Program-made: the position numbers and the translations under genes | Part shown: positions 1 to 7,314 of the stretch, piece by piece | Layout of the letters: the number at the start of each line of letters is the position of its first letter | Numbering within the stretch: the first letter of the stretch is position 1 | The notes under the pieces: model-generated | Seen by the model: only the letters and a program-made list of their open reading frames with translations | What the model was told of the DNA's origin: nothing | Database searches by the model: none | Assembly: GCA_910576345.1 (NCBI GenBank) | Contig: CAJTIT010000016.1 | Span: forward strand, 1-62,203 | DNA length: 62,203 nucleotides | Source: Erysipelotrichales bacterium | GTDB taxonomy: Bacteria; Bacillota_I; Bacilli_A; Erysipelotrichales; Erysipelotrichaceae | Direction of reading: 5' to 3'

Positions 1-53
1 ACTGCATTATTTCTGAATTCATTGTCAAATGATTTTCTTGTTTTTTTGGTCAC
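1..53 (-). CDS. IS3-family transposase OrfA, N-terminus only (runs off window)
   Basis: Reading leftward from a GTG at 53, preceded by a strong GGAGGA ribosome binding site, the first 18 residues are VTKKTRKSFDNEFRNNAV. A basic start followed by FDxEFRxxAV is typical of the helix-turn-helix OrfA of IS3-family elements, which binds the IS ends and is joined to OrfB by frameshifting. Only the first 53 bases are in the window, so family rests on this short motif and the rest of the element cannot be assessed. It lies beside an IS30-type remnant, suggesting one IS inserted into or next to another. Confidence 0.6.
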   Translation of the reverse strand, partial: MTKKTRKSFDNEFRNNA

Positions 54-142
54 GCTTATTCCTCCTTCAAATCCTCTCATTTAACATTGTACCAGATGTT
101 ATTAATGTTCTCTATTAGTTTTGTACACTTTTTATTCTAACA
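54..142 (-). mobile_element. Probable left end of the IS3-type element
   Basis: This non-coding stretch separates the IS3-type orfA start from the point where the IS30-type reading frame breaks off. It holds the orfA ribosome binding site (about 57-63, reverse strand) and an AT-rich stretch with TTGTACACTTTTTATT at about 120-135 that could be a terminal inverted repeat. The exact IS boundary cannot be fixed because the other end is outside the window. Confidence 0.4.
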
Positions 143-598
143 TCAAATGACGGAAGCAATATCATGGAGTTCAGAGTAAGTGAGGTTAATGCCTTCTCTG
201 GAATCAACGAGAGAATAACGATATTCAGCATGAGCACGTTGAGCAGAATAGAAGCGTTTGGTAAGCTTACAGGAGCTTTTTTTGTCACAGACGTTACAAA
301 CACCTTTGTACTTATCACGGATCTTACAAGGGATAGGAATACGTTTTGGACATTCGCTCTTACAAAAAGCATTGAAACCACAAGAAGCGATATTCTGACA
401 GTCATAAGTACCGATAGCAGAGACACCTTGACGCGAGAACTTGACCTCAAAAGAATGTTTTTTGATTTCTTTACAGATGGAAGATTTATCCATACCAATA
501 ACGAGAGCAATAGCAGATTTAGATGAATTATTGTTAAGACCTTGTTCAATGAAATTGCGATATTGTAGGTCTAAATGTTTTGAACCTTTGATATTCAT
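143..598 (-). pseudogene. IS30-family transposase, truncated (N-terminal part)
   Basis: From ATG at 598 (AAGGAGG ribosome binding site just upstream) the frame encodes about 151 residues. It begins MNIKGSKHLDLQYRNFIEQG and continues through an IS30-type helix-turn-helix (SKSAIALVIGMDKSSICKEIKKH) and a Cys-rich segment (GFNAFCKSECPKR, VCNVCDKKSSCKL) found in one IS30 subgroup. The DDE catalytic domain, which would make the protein about 350-450 residues, is missing. The frame ends at a stop next to the putative IS3 end, so the element is dead. A longer in-frame start to 643 exists but lacks a ribosome binding site. Confidence 0.75.
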
Positions 599-791
599 AA
601 GAAAGTCCTCCTTAGCAAATAAAAAAGACCACAATAAGGGCAATATAATGATAAGAAATTGTAAGAGAAAAATCTACATGAAAATAAGTGGAATATTCTG
701 TAAATGTAAATTCAACATTTTCCTGATGGTGTGGAATTTTCTTTTTCACTTCACGAAACATAACGAAACTTGATTATTTCCCAATATGTAC

Positions 792-820
792 TTTTCATTT
801 CCCACCAAATCAGCTATAAT
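792..820 (+). promoter_or_regulatory. Possible sigma-A promoter upstream of rsmG
   Basis: TTTTCA at 792-797 and a perfect TATAAT at 815-820 are separated by 17 bases. The 599-917 interval otherwise shows no gene. A second AT-rich TATAAT lies near 891-896, closer to rsmG. In other Firmicutes mnmG precedes rsmG in one operon; here rsmG follows IS debris and would need its own promoter. Confidence 0.4.
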
Positions 821-917
821 AATATACCGCAGACATCACCGCAAAAAGTCATGAAAGTAAAGCTGGAATGTCATAGAATTTATTTGTTATAATAATAACT
901 GGAACGGAGGCATCGTA

Positions 918-1622
918 TTGCATATATTCGACAAGGAAATTTTCAAAAAAGAATTACAAAAACAAGGCATTACGCTGACGCCCAAACAAGAACAACAATT
1001 CAAAGACTATGTGGCGATGCTTCAAGAATGGAACCAAAAGATGAATTTAACTGCGATCACAGAAGAAAATGCGATTTATGAAAAGCATTTTTATGACAGT
1101 ATTCTGCCGTTTGTTGGAATGGAAGAACCAATACATTTGTGTGATGTTGGCGCAGGTGCCGGATTCCCATCCATTCCACTGAAAATTGTTTTTCCTAAAT
1201 GGAAAGTGACGATCGTTGAACCGCTTCATAAACGTATCCGGTTTTTGAAAGCGCTGGGTGAAGCATTATCCATTGATGTGACATTAAAACATATGCGCGG
1301 AGAAGATTTCGCAAAACAACATCGCGAACAGTTTGATCTGGTAACCGCAAGAGCAGTGGCCAATTTACCGATATTGAGTGAGCTGTGCATACCACTTGTA
1401 AAAGTAAACGGTATCTTTTTAGCGATGAAAGGCGCAAGCGGAGATGATGAGGCACAACATGCAACAAACGCCATACAGTGTCTGGGATGCAGGTTAAGCA
1501 AGCGGATGGAAACAGAGTTAAGTGATGGATCCAAACGTGTCAATCTCATATATGAAAAAGTAAAGAAAACGCCGCAACAATATCCACGTGCGTTTTCACA
1601 AATAAAGAAACATCCATTATAA
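918..1622 (+). CDS. rsmG: 16S rRNA (guanine-N7) methyltransferase RsmG (GidB)
   Basis: The 234-residue product has the usual RsmG length and fold. Residues ~15-60 form the helical N-terminus with LTAITEENAIYEKHFYDS, and the SAM-binding Rossmann motif (VGAGAGFPSIPLKIVFP) lies near residue 75. Later come the VEPLHKRIRFL and TARAVANLPILSELC motifs. The enzyme methylates G527 of 16S rRNA in the 530 loop using S-adenosylmethionine. The start is TTG at 918 with GGAACGGAGG ending 7 bases upstream. It heads a four-gene run with parB-like, parA and parB genes at gaps of 12-21 bases, the arrangement found beside oriC in Firmicutes. The usual upstream partners mnmE/mnmG are not in view; IS remnants occupy that side. 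Confidence 0.95.
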   Translation: MHIFDKEIFKKELQKQGITLTPKQEQQFKDYVAMLQEWNQKMNLTAITEENAIYEKHFYDSILPFVGMEEPIHLCDVGAGAGFPSIPLKIVFPKWKVTIVEPLHKRIRFLKALGEALSIDVTLKHMRGEDFAKQHREQFDLVTARAVANLPILSELCIPLVKVNGIFLAMKGASGDDEAQHATNAIQCLGCRLSKRMETELSDGSKRVNLIYEKVKKTPQQYPRAFSQIKKHPL

Positions 1623-1635
1623 GGAGGATATACCT

Positions 1636-2400
1636 ATGCGTATCAGTAAAATAGTGACAATTGATGAAATACAGCCCAATCCTTATCAACCAAGGTTGGA
1701 ATTCAATAACGAGGCATTGATGGAACTGGCACAGTCGATTCGTGAAAACGGATTGATTCAGCCGATTACAGTGCGAGAATGTGAAAATGGGTATCAAATC
1801 GTCGCAGGTGAGCGTAGATACCGTGCATTGAAATTAAATGGCATGTTTGATATTCCGGTCATTGTTATGGATGCCAATGAGCTCCAAATGGCAGAAATGG
1901 CATTGGTGGAGAATATCCAGCGAGAGAATTTAAGCGCAATCGAAGAAGCAAAGTCTTATATCGATATCATGAAATATGCGAATTTGAATCAATCGCAGTT
2001 GGCATTGAAAATTGGAAAATCACAATCCTCAATTGCCAACAAGATTCGCCTGTTAAATCTGGAGGACAATATTCAAAATGCGGTGAATGCCAAACTGATT
2101 TCGGAGCGACATGCACGTGCGCTTTTGGGTGTTGATCCGGAAAAACAACAGGACTATTTGGATAAAATTTTAAAGAAAGGATTATCCGTATCACAGACGG
2201 AAAAAATGGTCAGGGCTGACAAAGAACAAGAACAACCAAAGAAAAAAGTAATGTTGAAAGGGATTACGCGCAATATGAAAATCGCCTTAAATACGATACG
2301 GCAAGCATTAAAAATGGTAGAAAAAGCTGGCATTGAGTTAGAGACGAAAGAAGAAGAAAGCGAAGATTATGTAACAGTGACCATTCGCTTTCAGAAATAG
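1636..2400 (+). CDS. noc: ParB/Noc-family CTPase, probable nucleoid-occlusion-type paralogue
   Basis: The 254-residue ParB-family protein has the N-terminal CTP-binding/ParB-Srx fold with IQPNPYQPR and GERRYRA motifs (residues ~12-75), then a helix-turn-helix (QLALKIGKSQSSIANKIRLL, ~118-140) and a dimerisation C-terminus. It lies between rsmG and parA exactly where noc lies in Bacillus. It differs from B. subtilis Noc in starting directly at the ParB domain: the N-terminal amphipathic helix that tethers Noc to the membrane is not visible. Function as a nucleoid occlusion factor is therefore inferred from position only; it could be a second ParB. A good AAGGAGGATAT ribosome binding site supports the ATG at 1636. 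Confidence 0.85.
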   Translation: MRISKIVTIDEIQPNPYQPRLEFNNEALMELAQSIRENGLIQPITVRECENGYQIVAGERRYRALKLNGMFDIPVIVMDANELQMAEMALVENIQRENLSAIEEAKSYIDIMKYANLNQSQLALKIGKSQSSIANKIRLLNLEDNIQNAVNAKLISERHARALLGVDPEKQQDYLDKILKKGLSVSQTEKMVRADKEQEQPKKKVMLKGITRNMKIALNTIRQALKMVEKAGIELETKEEESEDYVTVTIRFQK

Positions 2401-2421
2401 GAAGGCAAAGGTCGATCAAGC

Positions 2422-3195
2422 ATGGGAAAAATTATCGCAATATCCAATCAAAAAGGCGGCGTAGGAAAAACGACGACATCCATCAATCTTGCGGCAGGTC
2501 TTGGCTATTTGGGCAATCGTGTTCTTTTGGTTGATTTGGATCCGCAAGGGAATGCGACACAAGGAGTGGGCGCCAATATTTCCAATAATCAGCTGTCCGT
2601 ATATAATTTGATAATGGAAAATTATAGAGTGGAAGATGTGCGTATGAAAATATCCGCTCCACCAATTGATATTATCCCTTCCAGCATCAATTTAGCTGGT
2701 GCGGATTTACAGATGGCGAAATTCGAGGTCGGAAGAGAAGAAATGGTCAAGAAAAAGCTGGATCCGATTAAGGATCAGTATGATTTCATCATTATTGATT
2801 GCCCTCCTTCTTTGGGATTGCTGAATACGAATGCGCTGACGGCGGCAGATTCTGTGATGATACCGGTGCAGTGTGAATATTATGCGCTGGAAGGTGTGAC
2901 GCAGTTGTTGTTGACCATCCGCCTTGTGCAGCAGCTGTTCAATCATGATTTGGTGATTGAAGGCGTGGTCTTGACAATGTTTGATGCGCGTACCAAGCTA
3001 AGCGTGGAAGTCCAGCAGGAAGTGCGCACCCACTTCAAAGACAAGGTGTATCGCAGCTATATTCCCAGAAATATCAAGCTAAGTGAGGCACCGTCAAGAG
3101 GAATGAGCATCTTTGAATATGATGTGCGCTGTGAAGGCGCAAAAGCATATGCAGGTCTTGCGAATGAAGTCGTAAAAAGCAATCGAAAAAGATAA
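2422..3195 (+). CDS. parA: Chromosome-partitioning ATPase ParA (Soj)
   Basis: The 257-residue product is a deviant-Walker ParA ATPase. It has KGGVGKTTTSINLAAGL at residues ~10-26, the LLVDLDPQGNAT Walker A' motif, and the DFIIIDCPPSLGLL Walker B motif. The conserved EGVVLTMFDARTKLS and IPRNIKLSEAPSRG motifs follow. It binds DNA in the ATP state and, with ParB-parS, moves and segregates the origin region; in Bacillus Soj also regulates DnaA. It sits 21 bases after the Noc-like gene and 12 before parB, clearly one operon. Full length, nothing unusual. Confidence 0.96.
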   Translation: MGKIIAISNQKGGVGKTTTSINLAAGLGYLGNRVLLVDLDPQGNATQGVGANISNNQLSVYNLIMENYRVEDVRMKISAPPIDIIPSSINLAGADLQMAKFEVGREEMVKKKLDPIKDQYDFIIIDCPPSLGLLNTNALTAADSVMIPVQCEYYALEGVTQLLLTIRLVQQLFNHDLVIEGVVLTMFDARTKLSVEVQQEVRTHFKDKVYRSYIPRNIKLSEAPSRGMSIFEYDVRCEGAKAYAGLANEVVKSNRKR

Positions 3196-3207
3196 GGAGG
3201 AATATTT

Positions 3208-4089
3208 GTGGCCAAAAAAGAAAATGCCCTAGGTAAGGGATTGAGCGCGATTTTTGGAGATCGCATTGATGATGTTTTGGAAGATATTCAGCAAGGCGCA
3301 AATAATGAATATGATGTGCAAAAATTTGAAGTTTCGATTCATGATATTAAGCCAAATCCTTATCAGCCAAGAAAAGTGTTTGATGATGATAAAATTCAAG
3401 AGTTGGCAGATTCAATTGCGCTTCACGGTGTATTCACGCCCATTTTGATCAAAAAATCGGTGCAGGGATATGAATTAATCACCGGTGAGCGCAGACTTCG
3501 TGCCAGTAAACTTGCGGGCAAACAGACGATTCCGGCCATTCTAATGGATTTTGATGACCGGCAGATGATGGAAATCGCATTATTGGAAAACATTCAAAGA
3601 GAAGATTTGAATGCGATTGAAGAAGCGCTTGGATATGAAAAGCTGATTAAAAAGATCGGTTACACACAAGAGGAATTGGCCAATCGTATCGGCAAGTCCA
3701 GAGAACATGTGGCGAATTTGTTACGATTACTGAAATTGCCGGAGAGTGTGCAGAATTATGTGGTCACAAAGCAGCTGAGTATGGGACATGTGCGTGCTCT
3801 ATTGGCGTTAAAAGAAGAAAAATTGATGGAAGAAGTTGCACAAAAAGCAATACAGCTTCATCTTTCTGTGCGCGCTGTTGAAACAATGGTTAAAAATATC
3901 AATGATCCAAAAGAAAAACCGGTATCCAAACAGCGTGATGTCAATTTGGATCCGATACAGAAGCGACTTCAATCCAAATTTCAGACAAAGGTGAAAGTGG
4001 ATGATAAGGCCATTACCATTCGTTATGTGGACACACAAGATTTGAATCGCATTTTGGAATTATTGGATTGTTTAGAAGAAGAATTATAG
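3208..4089 (+). CDS. parB: Chromosome-partitioning protein ParB (Spo0J)
   Basis: This 293-residue ParB begins MAKKENALGKGLSAIFG, the short N-terminal segment that stimulates the ParA ATPase. The CTP-binding domain carries IKPNPYQPRKVFDD and ITGERRLRASK. The parS-binding helix-turn-helix is at YTQEELANRIGKSREHVANL (about residues 150-170), and a C-terminal dimerisation region follows. The GTG start at 3208 is preceded by AAGGAGG with ideal spacing. It completes the parA-parB pair. I did not see a site close to the parS consensus (TGTTTCACGTGAAACA) in the window, so it presumably acts on parS sites elsewhere near the origin. Confidence 0.96.
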   Translation: MAKKENALGKGLSAIFGDRIDDVLEDIQQGANNEYDVQKFEVSIHDIKPNPYQPRKVFDDDKIQELADSIALHGVFTPILIKKSVQGYELITGERRLRASKLAGKQTIPAILMDFDDRQMMEIALLENIQREDLNAIEEALGYEKLIKKIGYTQEELANRIGKSREHVANLLRLLKLPESVQNYVVTKQLSMGHVRALLALKEEKLMEEVAQKAIQLHLSVRAVETMVKNINDPKEKPVSKQRDVNLDPIQKRLQSKFQTKVKVDDKAITIRYVDTQDLNRILELLDCLEEEL

Positions 4090-4117
4090 GCATGGAGTAT
4101 ATTCATGCTTTTTTTGT

Positions 4118-4147
4118 TTGGAATAGATTCGGTTTTGTTTGTATAAT
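4118..4147 (+). promoter_or_regulatory. Sigma-A-type promoter upstream of the amidase gene
   Basis: TTGGAA (4118-4123) and TATAAT (4142-4147) are separated by 18 bases, in the 155-base gap between parB and the amidase. Transcription would leave an untranslated leader of about 90 bases. Confidence 0.55.
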
Positions 4148-4244
4148 AAAAATTGTGTGTTTTCATCATTTCTATTTTTGATTTATGGATAGATAAGTTT
4201 TAAATTGATATCTTTTCACATATATATAAGATAGGTGAATGCAT

Positions 4245-4925
4245 ATGAAGATAAAGAAAACATACTGGTGGATTGTGGTTACGGTGATTGGCTTTGCCTT
4301 GGCATGTGCGATGAAAGTAGAGGCAGATATGAAAGAAAATGCTCCTTTAAGCGGCGTAGTGATTGTCGTTGATCCGGGTCATGGGGGAAAGGATGATGGA
4401 GCGCGCGCAGAAGGCGTAAAGGAACAAGATATCAATCTGGCGATTTCTATGAAGTTGAAAAGTGCATTGGAGACACAAGGAGCCAAAGTGATTTTAACAA
4501 GGGATGGCGCGTATGATCTCGCAAGCGAAGGCGCTAAAAATCGAAAGAAAGAGGATATGCGAAAGCGTGCCGATATAATCAATGCAGAACCTGTTGATTT
4601 ATTTATCAGTGTGCATTTGAATGCATATGCGAATACGTCGATTCATGGTGCACATGCTTTTTATCGTAAAGATGATGTGGCCAGTATAGAATTGGCAGAG
4701 GAAATCCAAAAGGAATTTAATGCCTTGACGGGTGTTGAAAAAGAGAAAAAAAGTGGCGATTATTTTATTCTGAATGAAACAAATCGTCCGGGCGTATTGG
4801 TGGAATGTGGTTTCTTGTCTAATGCGGATGATCGAGAAAAATTATGTGATAAGGGGTATCAAACCAAATTGGCAGATGCGATTACACGCAGTATTTTATC
4901 TTATCTGCATGTTTTAACAATTTAG
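4245..4925 (+). CDS. cwlD: N-acetylmuramoyl-L-alanine amidase, CwlD-like (Amidase_3)
   Basis: The protein has 226 residues from ATG 4245, chosen because AGGTG ends 7 bases before it (an ATG at 4239 is too close). An N-terminal signal anchor (WWIVVTVIGFALACAM) is followed by an Amidase_3 domain. Zinc ligands are the His of VDPGHGG, the Glu of EGVKEQDINL and the His of SVHLNAY; the catalytic Glu lies in VLVECGFLSN. It cleaves the bond between muramic acid and the stem peptide. In spore formers CwlD makes muramic-delta-lactam in spore cortex. The size, single domain and origin-proximal location fit CwlD, but a general cell-wall amidase is possible. Confidence 0.85.
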   Translation: MKIKKTYWWIVVTVIGFALACAMKVEADMKENAPLSGVVIVVDPGHGGKDDGARAEGVKEQDINLAISMKLKSALETQGAKVILTRDGAYDLASEGAKNRKKEDMRKRADIINAEPVDLFISVHLNAYANTSIHGAHAFYRKDDVASIELAEEIQKEFNALTGVEKEKKSGDYFILNETNRPGVLVECGFLSNADDREKLCDKGYQTKLADAITRSILSYLHVLTI

Positions 4926-4987
4926 TAGGAAAAATTTGAATTGGAATTGTTTCAGTTGAATAAAATCGAAAAAACAAAAAAAAACTA

Positions 4988-5016
4988 TTGTAAAAGTTGT
5001 TTTTCTGTGTTATCAT
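4988..5016 (+). promoter_or_regulatory. Promoter of the tRNA-Glu gene
   Basis: TTGTAA (4988-4993), a 17-base spacer, and TATCAT (5011-5016) preceded by an extended -10 TGT lie about 40 bases before the tRNA. Confidence 0.65.
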
Positions 5017-5055
5017 ATTAAAGCACTTGTGATAAGTGATCATACAGTTAAAAAT

Positions 5056-5131
5056 GGCGCGTTGGAGAAACGGTTAACTCACATGCCTTTCACGCATGCA
5101 TTCACGGGTTCGAATCCCGTACGCGTCACCA
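5056..5131 (+). tRNA. tRNA-Glu (anticodon UUC)
   Basis: Seventy-six bases fold into a full cloverleaf. The acceptor stem is GGCGCGT/ACGCGTC (one G-T pair) with encoded CCA. The anticodon stem CATGC/GCATG carries the loop CTTTCAC (anticodon TTC), and the T arm is ACGGG-TTCGAAT-CCCGT. Its last 13 bases, with two bases beyond, are repeated at 15938-15952, marking it as the attachment site of the integrated element that follows. Confidence 0.95.
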
Positions 5132-5133
5132 AT
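5119..5133 (+). repeat. Left attachment repeat (attL core, tRNA 3' end)
   Basis: GTACGCGTCACCAAT is identical to 15938-15952; flanking bases diverge on both sides. It spans the last 13 bases of tRNA-Glu, so integration leaves the tRNA intact. Confidence 0.85.
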
Positions 5134-5143
5134 TTGCTTGCAA

Positions 5144-5168
5144 CAGGAACATGTGTTTCTGTTTTTTT
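5144..5168 (+). terminator. Rho-independent terminator after tRNA-Glu (element-borne)
   Basis: CAGGAAC-ATGT-GTTTCTG forms a 7-bp stem followed by seven T. It lies inside the element, so the element supplies a replacement terminator for the tRNA transcript. Confidence 0.7.
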
Positions 5169-5374
5169 GTTTCTAAAAACATACAAAAGTCGATGTATTG
5201 GGACTTTTTGACACTCATGAAGTGAATACATGTAAAACTTCGTACACCTTTTTCAGCGAATGTAAAAACACATTTTGAGACTTTTCCGATTTTGGAGAAG
5301 TTTTTTTCATGTGCAACGCTGAAAACAAAACGAAATACATTTATTTCAAAACTAAAAAAGGAGTTGATAGTAAA

Positions 5375-5485
5375 ATGAAAGTTTGTTCTGCTTTTCTGGT
5401 TGGATTTAAGCTTGCGGTTGAATATTTCAATCAGATAACGAAAATTAAGCAATATGCGAAAAGGAAACGTAATCAACGTGGATGA
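5375..5485 (+). CDS. Small basic protein, 36 residues (unknown)
   Basis: The ATG at 5375 follows AAAAAAGGAG with good spacing. The peptide begins MKVCSAFLVGFKLAVEYF and ends in a run of Lys/Arg (KRKRNQRG), so it is an amphipathic or weakly hydrophobic helix with a basic tail. It overlaps the next small frame by 8 bases and is the first gene of a three-gene left-end cluster. No family recognised. The strong ribosome binding site and overlap make it more likely real than chance. Confidence 0.45.
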   Translation: MKVCSAFLVGFKLAVEYFNQITKIKQYAKRKRNQRG

Positions 5486-5579
5486 CAAAGTGAAGCTTGC
5501 CGGATTTATCATCGGCATAATCTTTGTGGTAATTGTGGAACTTGTGGAATGTCAACGTGAGAAAGGAGCGAAAGCATGA
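5478..5579 (+). CDS. Small single-pass membrane peptide, 33 residues (unknown)
   Basis: A GTG-initiated frame encodes DDKVKLAG followed by a transmembrane helix (FIIGIIFVVIVELV) and a charged tail. Its stop overlaps the ATG of the next gene (ATGA), indicating translational coupling. The ribosome binding site is weak (AAGGA 12 bases upstream). Function unknown; it could be a small membrane effector or regulator of the element. Confidence 0.4.
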   Translation: MDDKVKLAGFIIGIIFVVIVELVECQREKGAKA

Positions 5580-5950
5580 GTAAAGAAAGCACGACAAAAA
5601 CAAAAGAGCCGACAGACGCATTGAAATCACTTCCCGAAGTGATGGGAGATGCGGTACTTCATTCTACAAAGTATTGTAATCTTTTAAAACAATGCAGGAT
5701 TGACGGTGAACATCCTGAGGAGTATTTTGCGTTGGAGGAAATACTAATCAAGGACAAAAACAGAAAGGAGTTACGCTTTGCCTATTACCATCGCATGTTG
5801 GATCGAAGCTGTACGAAAAAGGATTTTCGCTTAGTACCGAGATGTACGGACATGACGGAACTGCAATTCATTCAGCTGATTAAGAAAGCGATTGAAACGA
5901 ATTTCTTTTCCGATGAAATGGTAAAGTATTTAAAAAATGCCTTGAAGTAG
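5576..5950 (+). CDS. Hypothetical protein, 124 residues, element left end
   Basis: The soluble, charged protein is mostly helical and contains PEEYFALEEILIKDKNRKELRFAYYHRMLDRSC. The ATG at 5576 has GAAAGGAG 7 bases upstream and overlaps the preceding stop. No known domain recognised. A strong terminator follows at 5966, so these three small genes form one short transcript at the left end. Integrated elements often keep accessory or control functions in this position; nothing more can be inferred. Confidence 0.6.
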   Translation: MSKESTTKTKEPTDALKSLPEVMGDAVLHSTKYCNLLKQCRIDGEHPEEYFALEEILIKDKNRKELRFAYYHRMLDRSCTKKDFRLVPRCTDMTELQFIQLIKKAIETNFFSDEMVKYLKNALK

Positions 5951-5965
5951 GCAGGTGTTTTACAT

Positions 5966-6005
5966 GAGTCCATTACATATATTCATGTAATGAACTCTTT
6001 TTTTT
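5966..6005 (+). terminator. Rho-independent terminator
   Basis: GAGTCCATTACAT pairs with ATGTAATGAACTC (one mismatch, 6-base loop) and is followed by eight T. Confidence 0.85.
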
Positions 6006-6134
6006 ATGTCTTTATAAACAGGTAAGTCATGAAGTCATCCAAAGTGAAGGGAGTGATGAAATACAAGTAATTTTTGTTTTTAGTGTTCAAGTTTTTAAAA
6101 GATAGTGATAGAATAAAGAAAGCAGGTGTAAAAA

Positions 6135-6398
6135 ATGGAAAACGATCTGAGCGTACTGAAAGCATTTTATGAAATGAAATCGGCATTCGGTCAAGCAATC
6201 TATGAAAAGAAACAGGAACGAAATCTTACGTACCAAAAGCTTGAAGAAATGTGCAACATCAGTCATAATTATCTTTCGGATATTGTGCATGGCATTGTCA
6301 ACGTAAGTATGATGTCGATGGTTAAAATTGCACAAGGATTGGAAATGCCGTTGAGTGAATTATTTGTACGTGCCGATGAAATAATAAAGGAGAGATAG
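6135..6398 (+). CDS. XRE-family (Cro/CI-type) transcriptional regulator, 87 residues
   Basis: Most of the protein is one helix-turn-helix domain: LTYQKLEEMCNISHNYLSDIVHGIVNVSMMSMVKIAQGLEMPLSELF (about residues 33-79, cited in full across the fold). AGGTG precedes the ATG at 6135. It is followed two bases later by a 123-residue unknown gene, probably co-transcribed. Together with the opposite-strand XRE gene at 6941 it may form the element's regulatory switch, although the two are not directly divergent. Confidence 0.8.
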   Translation: MENDLSVLKAFYEMKSAFGQAIYEKKQERNLTYQKLEEMCNISHNYLSDIVHGIVNVSMMSMVKIAQGLEMPLSELFVRADEIIKER

Positions 6399-6400
6399 CA

Positions 6401-6772
6401 ATGATAAAAGTACATTATGATGAATTAGAAGCTTTGCCCGATGAATTAGATGAAACAAAATTCGTAAAGGAGACATTCAAAAATCCTTGTTGCAACATAG
6501 ACGTAACATACACTTGGAAAATCTGCGGGAGTTGTGTGCAAATTAACTTAAGATATGAAGTACAAATAAAAGACGGTGAAACGAATGTTTTGCGATACTG
6601 TGCGCCATATCTTTTGCGATATTCCAAGGATAAATATGATGAATACGGTTTGAAAACGATTGCGGAAAGTGCGGGAAATGAAACGCAAAAGGACGCAATG
6701 TCACGTTTAATGTTTCCGATCATGGCATACTTTCAAACAAAGATTTCATTTCTGAATGTCAGCATGAATTAA
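6401..6772 (+). CDS. Hypothetical protein, 123 residues
   Basis: The ATG at 6401 is preceded by AAAGGAGAG and lies two bases after the XRE regulator, so the two are co-translated. The product is soluble with a beta-rich middle (NIDVTYTWKICGSCVQINLRYEVQIKDGE) and four Cys, two as CC at residues ~30-31. No family recognised. Operon position suggests a role linked to the regulator. Confidence 0.65.
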   Translation: MIKVHYDELEALPDELDETKFVKETFKNPCCNIDVTYTWKICGSCVQINLRYEVQIKDGETNVLRYCAPYLLRYSKDKYDEYGLKTIAESAGNETQKDAMSRLMFPIMAYFQTKISFLNVSMN

Positions 6773-6799
6773 AATAACATAGATAAATGATGTGAGCAG

Positions 6800-6828
6800 C
6801 ACTAATCAAGCAGATTGGTGTTTTTTTT
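6800..6828 (+). terminator. Rho-independent terminator
   Basis: CACTAATC-AAGCA-GATTGGTG (8 bp, one G-T pair) is followed by eight T; it ends the XRE/123-residue operon. Confidence 0.8.
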
Positions 6829-6886
6829 CATTTGTTGTAAAGGAGATGATTTATCAATAAAAAAGAAGGTCTTATCATGAAATCAT

Positions 6887-6932
6887 ATCTGGGTCATGAG
6901 GCGATAATTGTCCCTCATGACTTCCCCCAGAT
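6887..6932. repeat. Inverted repeat just downstream of the reverse XRE gene
   Basis: Two stacked arms, ATCTGG and GTCATGAGG, pair with CCTCATGAC and CCAGAT around a 9-10 base loop. It lies immediately after the stop of the reverse-strand regulator. It lacks a clear T run in either direction, so it may be a factor-independent terminator of poor quality or a protein-binding palindrome. Confidence 0.5.
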
Positions 6933-6940
6933 AAACTTAG

Positions 6941-7171
6941 TTATTTTTGCGGTGGGACATATTCGATTAAATCATTGAGATTACAATTTAAAGCGAAACA
7001 TAATCGAGCAAGTACAGCGACATCTAAACGCTGAACGGTGTTGTCTCGGTATTTTCGTAATTGTGTCCTTTGCATTTCGGCACGAAAGGATAGTTTGTTG
7101 AGAGAGATATTCCTTTCTTTCATAAGCTCATCTAAATGAATTTTAATCGTTCCGTATTCTAAATCTTCCAT
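6941..7171 (-). CDS. XRE-family small regulator, 76 residues
   Basis: This is a single Cro/CI-type helix-turn-helix: LDELMKERNISLNKLSFRAEMQRTQLRKYR, then VAVLARLCFALNCNLNDLIEYVPP. The latter is the hallmark C-terminal helix of the HTH_26 group. The reverse-strand start at 7171 follows AAAGGAGG. It is transcribed away from the LRR surface gene, whose promoter lies in the shared 143-base gap, so it may repress that gene. That is inference from arrangement. Confidence 0.8.
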   Translation of the reverse strand: MEDLEYGTIKIHLDELMKERNISLNKLSFRAEMQRTQLRKYRDNTVQRLDVAVLARLCFALNCNLNDLIEYVPPQK

Positions 7172-7221
7172 GATAAAAGACCTCCTTTGTGTATATATAT
7201 GGTAAATTATTTGAGGAAATA

Positions 7222-7250
7222 TTGTAATGGGTAAATAAATATGTTATTAT
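7222..7250 (+). promoter_or_regulatory. Promoter of the LRR surface-protein gene
   Basis: TTGTAA (7222-7227), 17-base spacer, TATTAT (7245-7250), about 65 bases upstream of the start codon and next to the divergent XRE regulator. Confidence 0.55.
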
Positions 7251-7314
7251 AACTATGAGCAAGAAAATAACCAGTGTAAGTATACAATATAAAGAAAGAG
7301 AGTGAAAACAAATT

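Noticed and set aside
918-4925. parS sites near parA/parB
   Set aside because: CACGTG occurs a few times but never inside a sequence close to the parS palindrome.
5029-5211. 60-residue frame overlapping tRNA-Glu
   Set aside because: It runs straight through the tRNA and its terminator and has no ribosome binding site.
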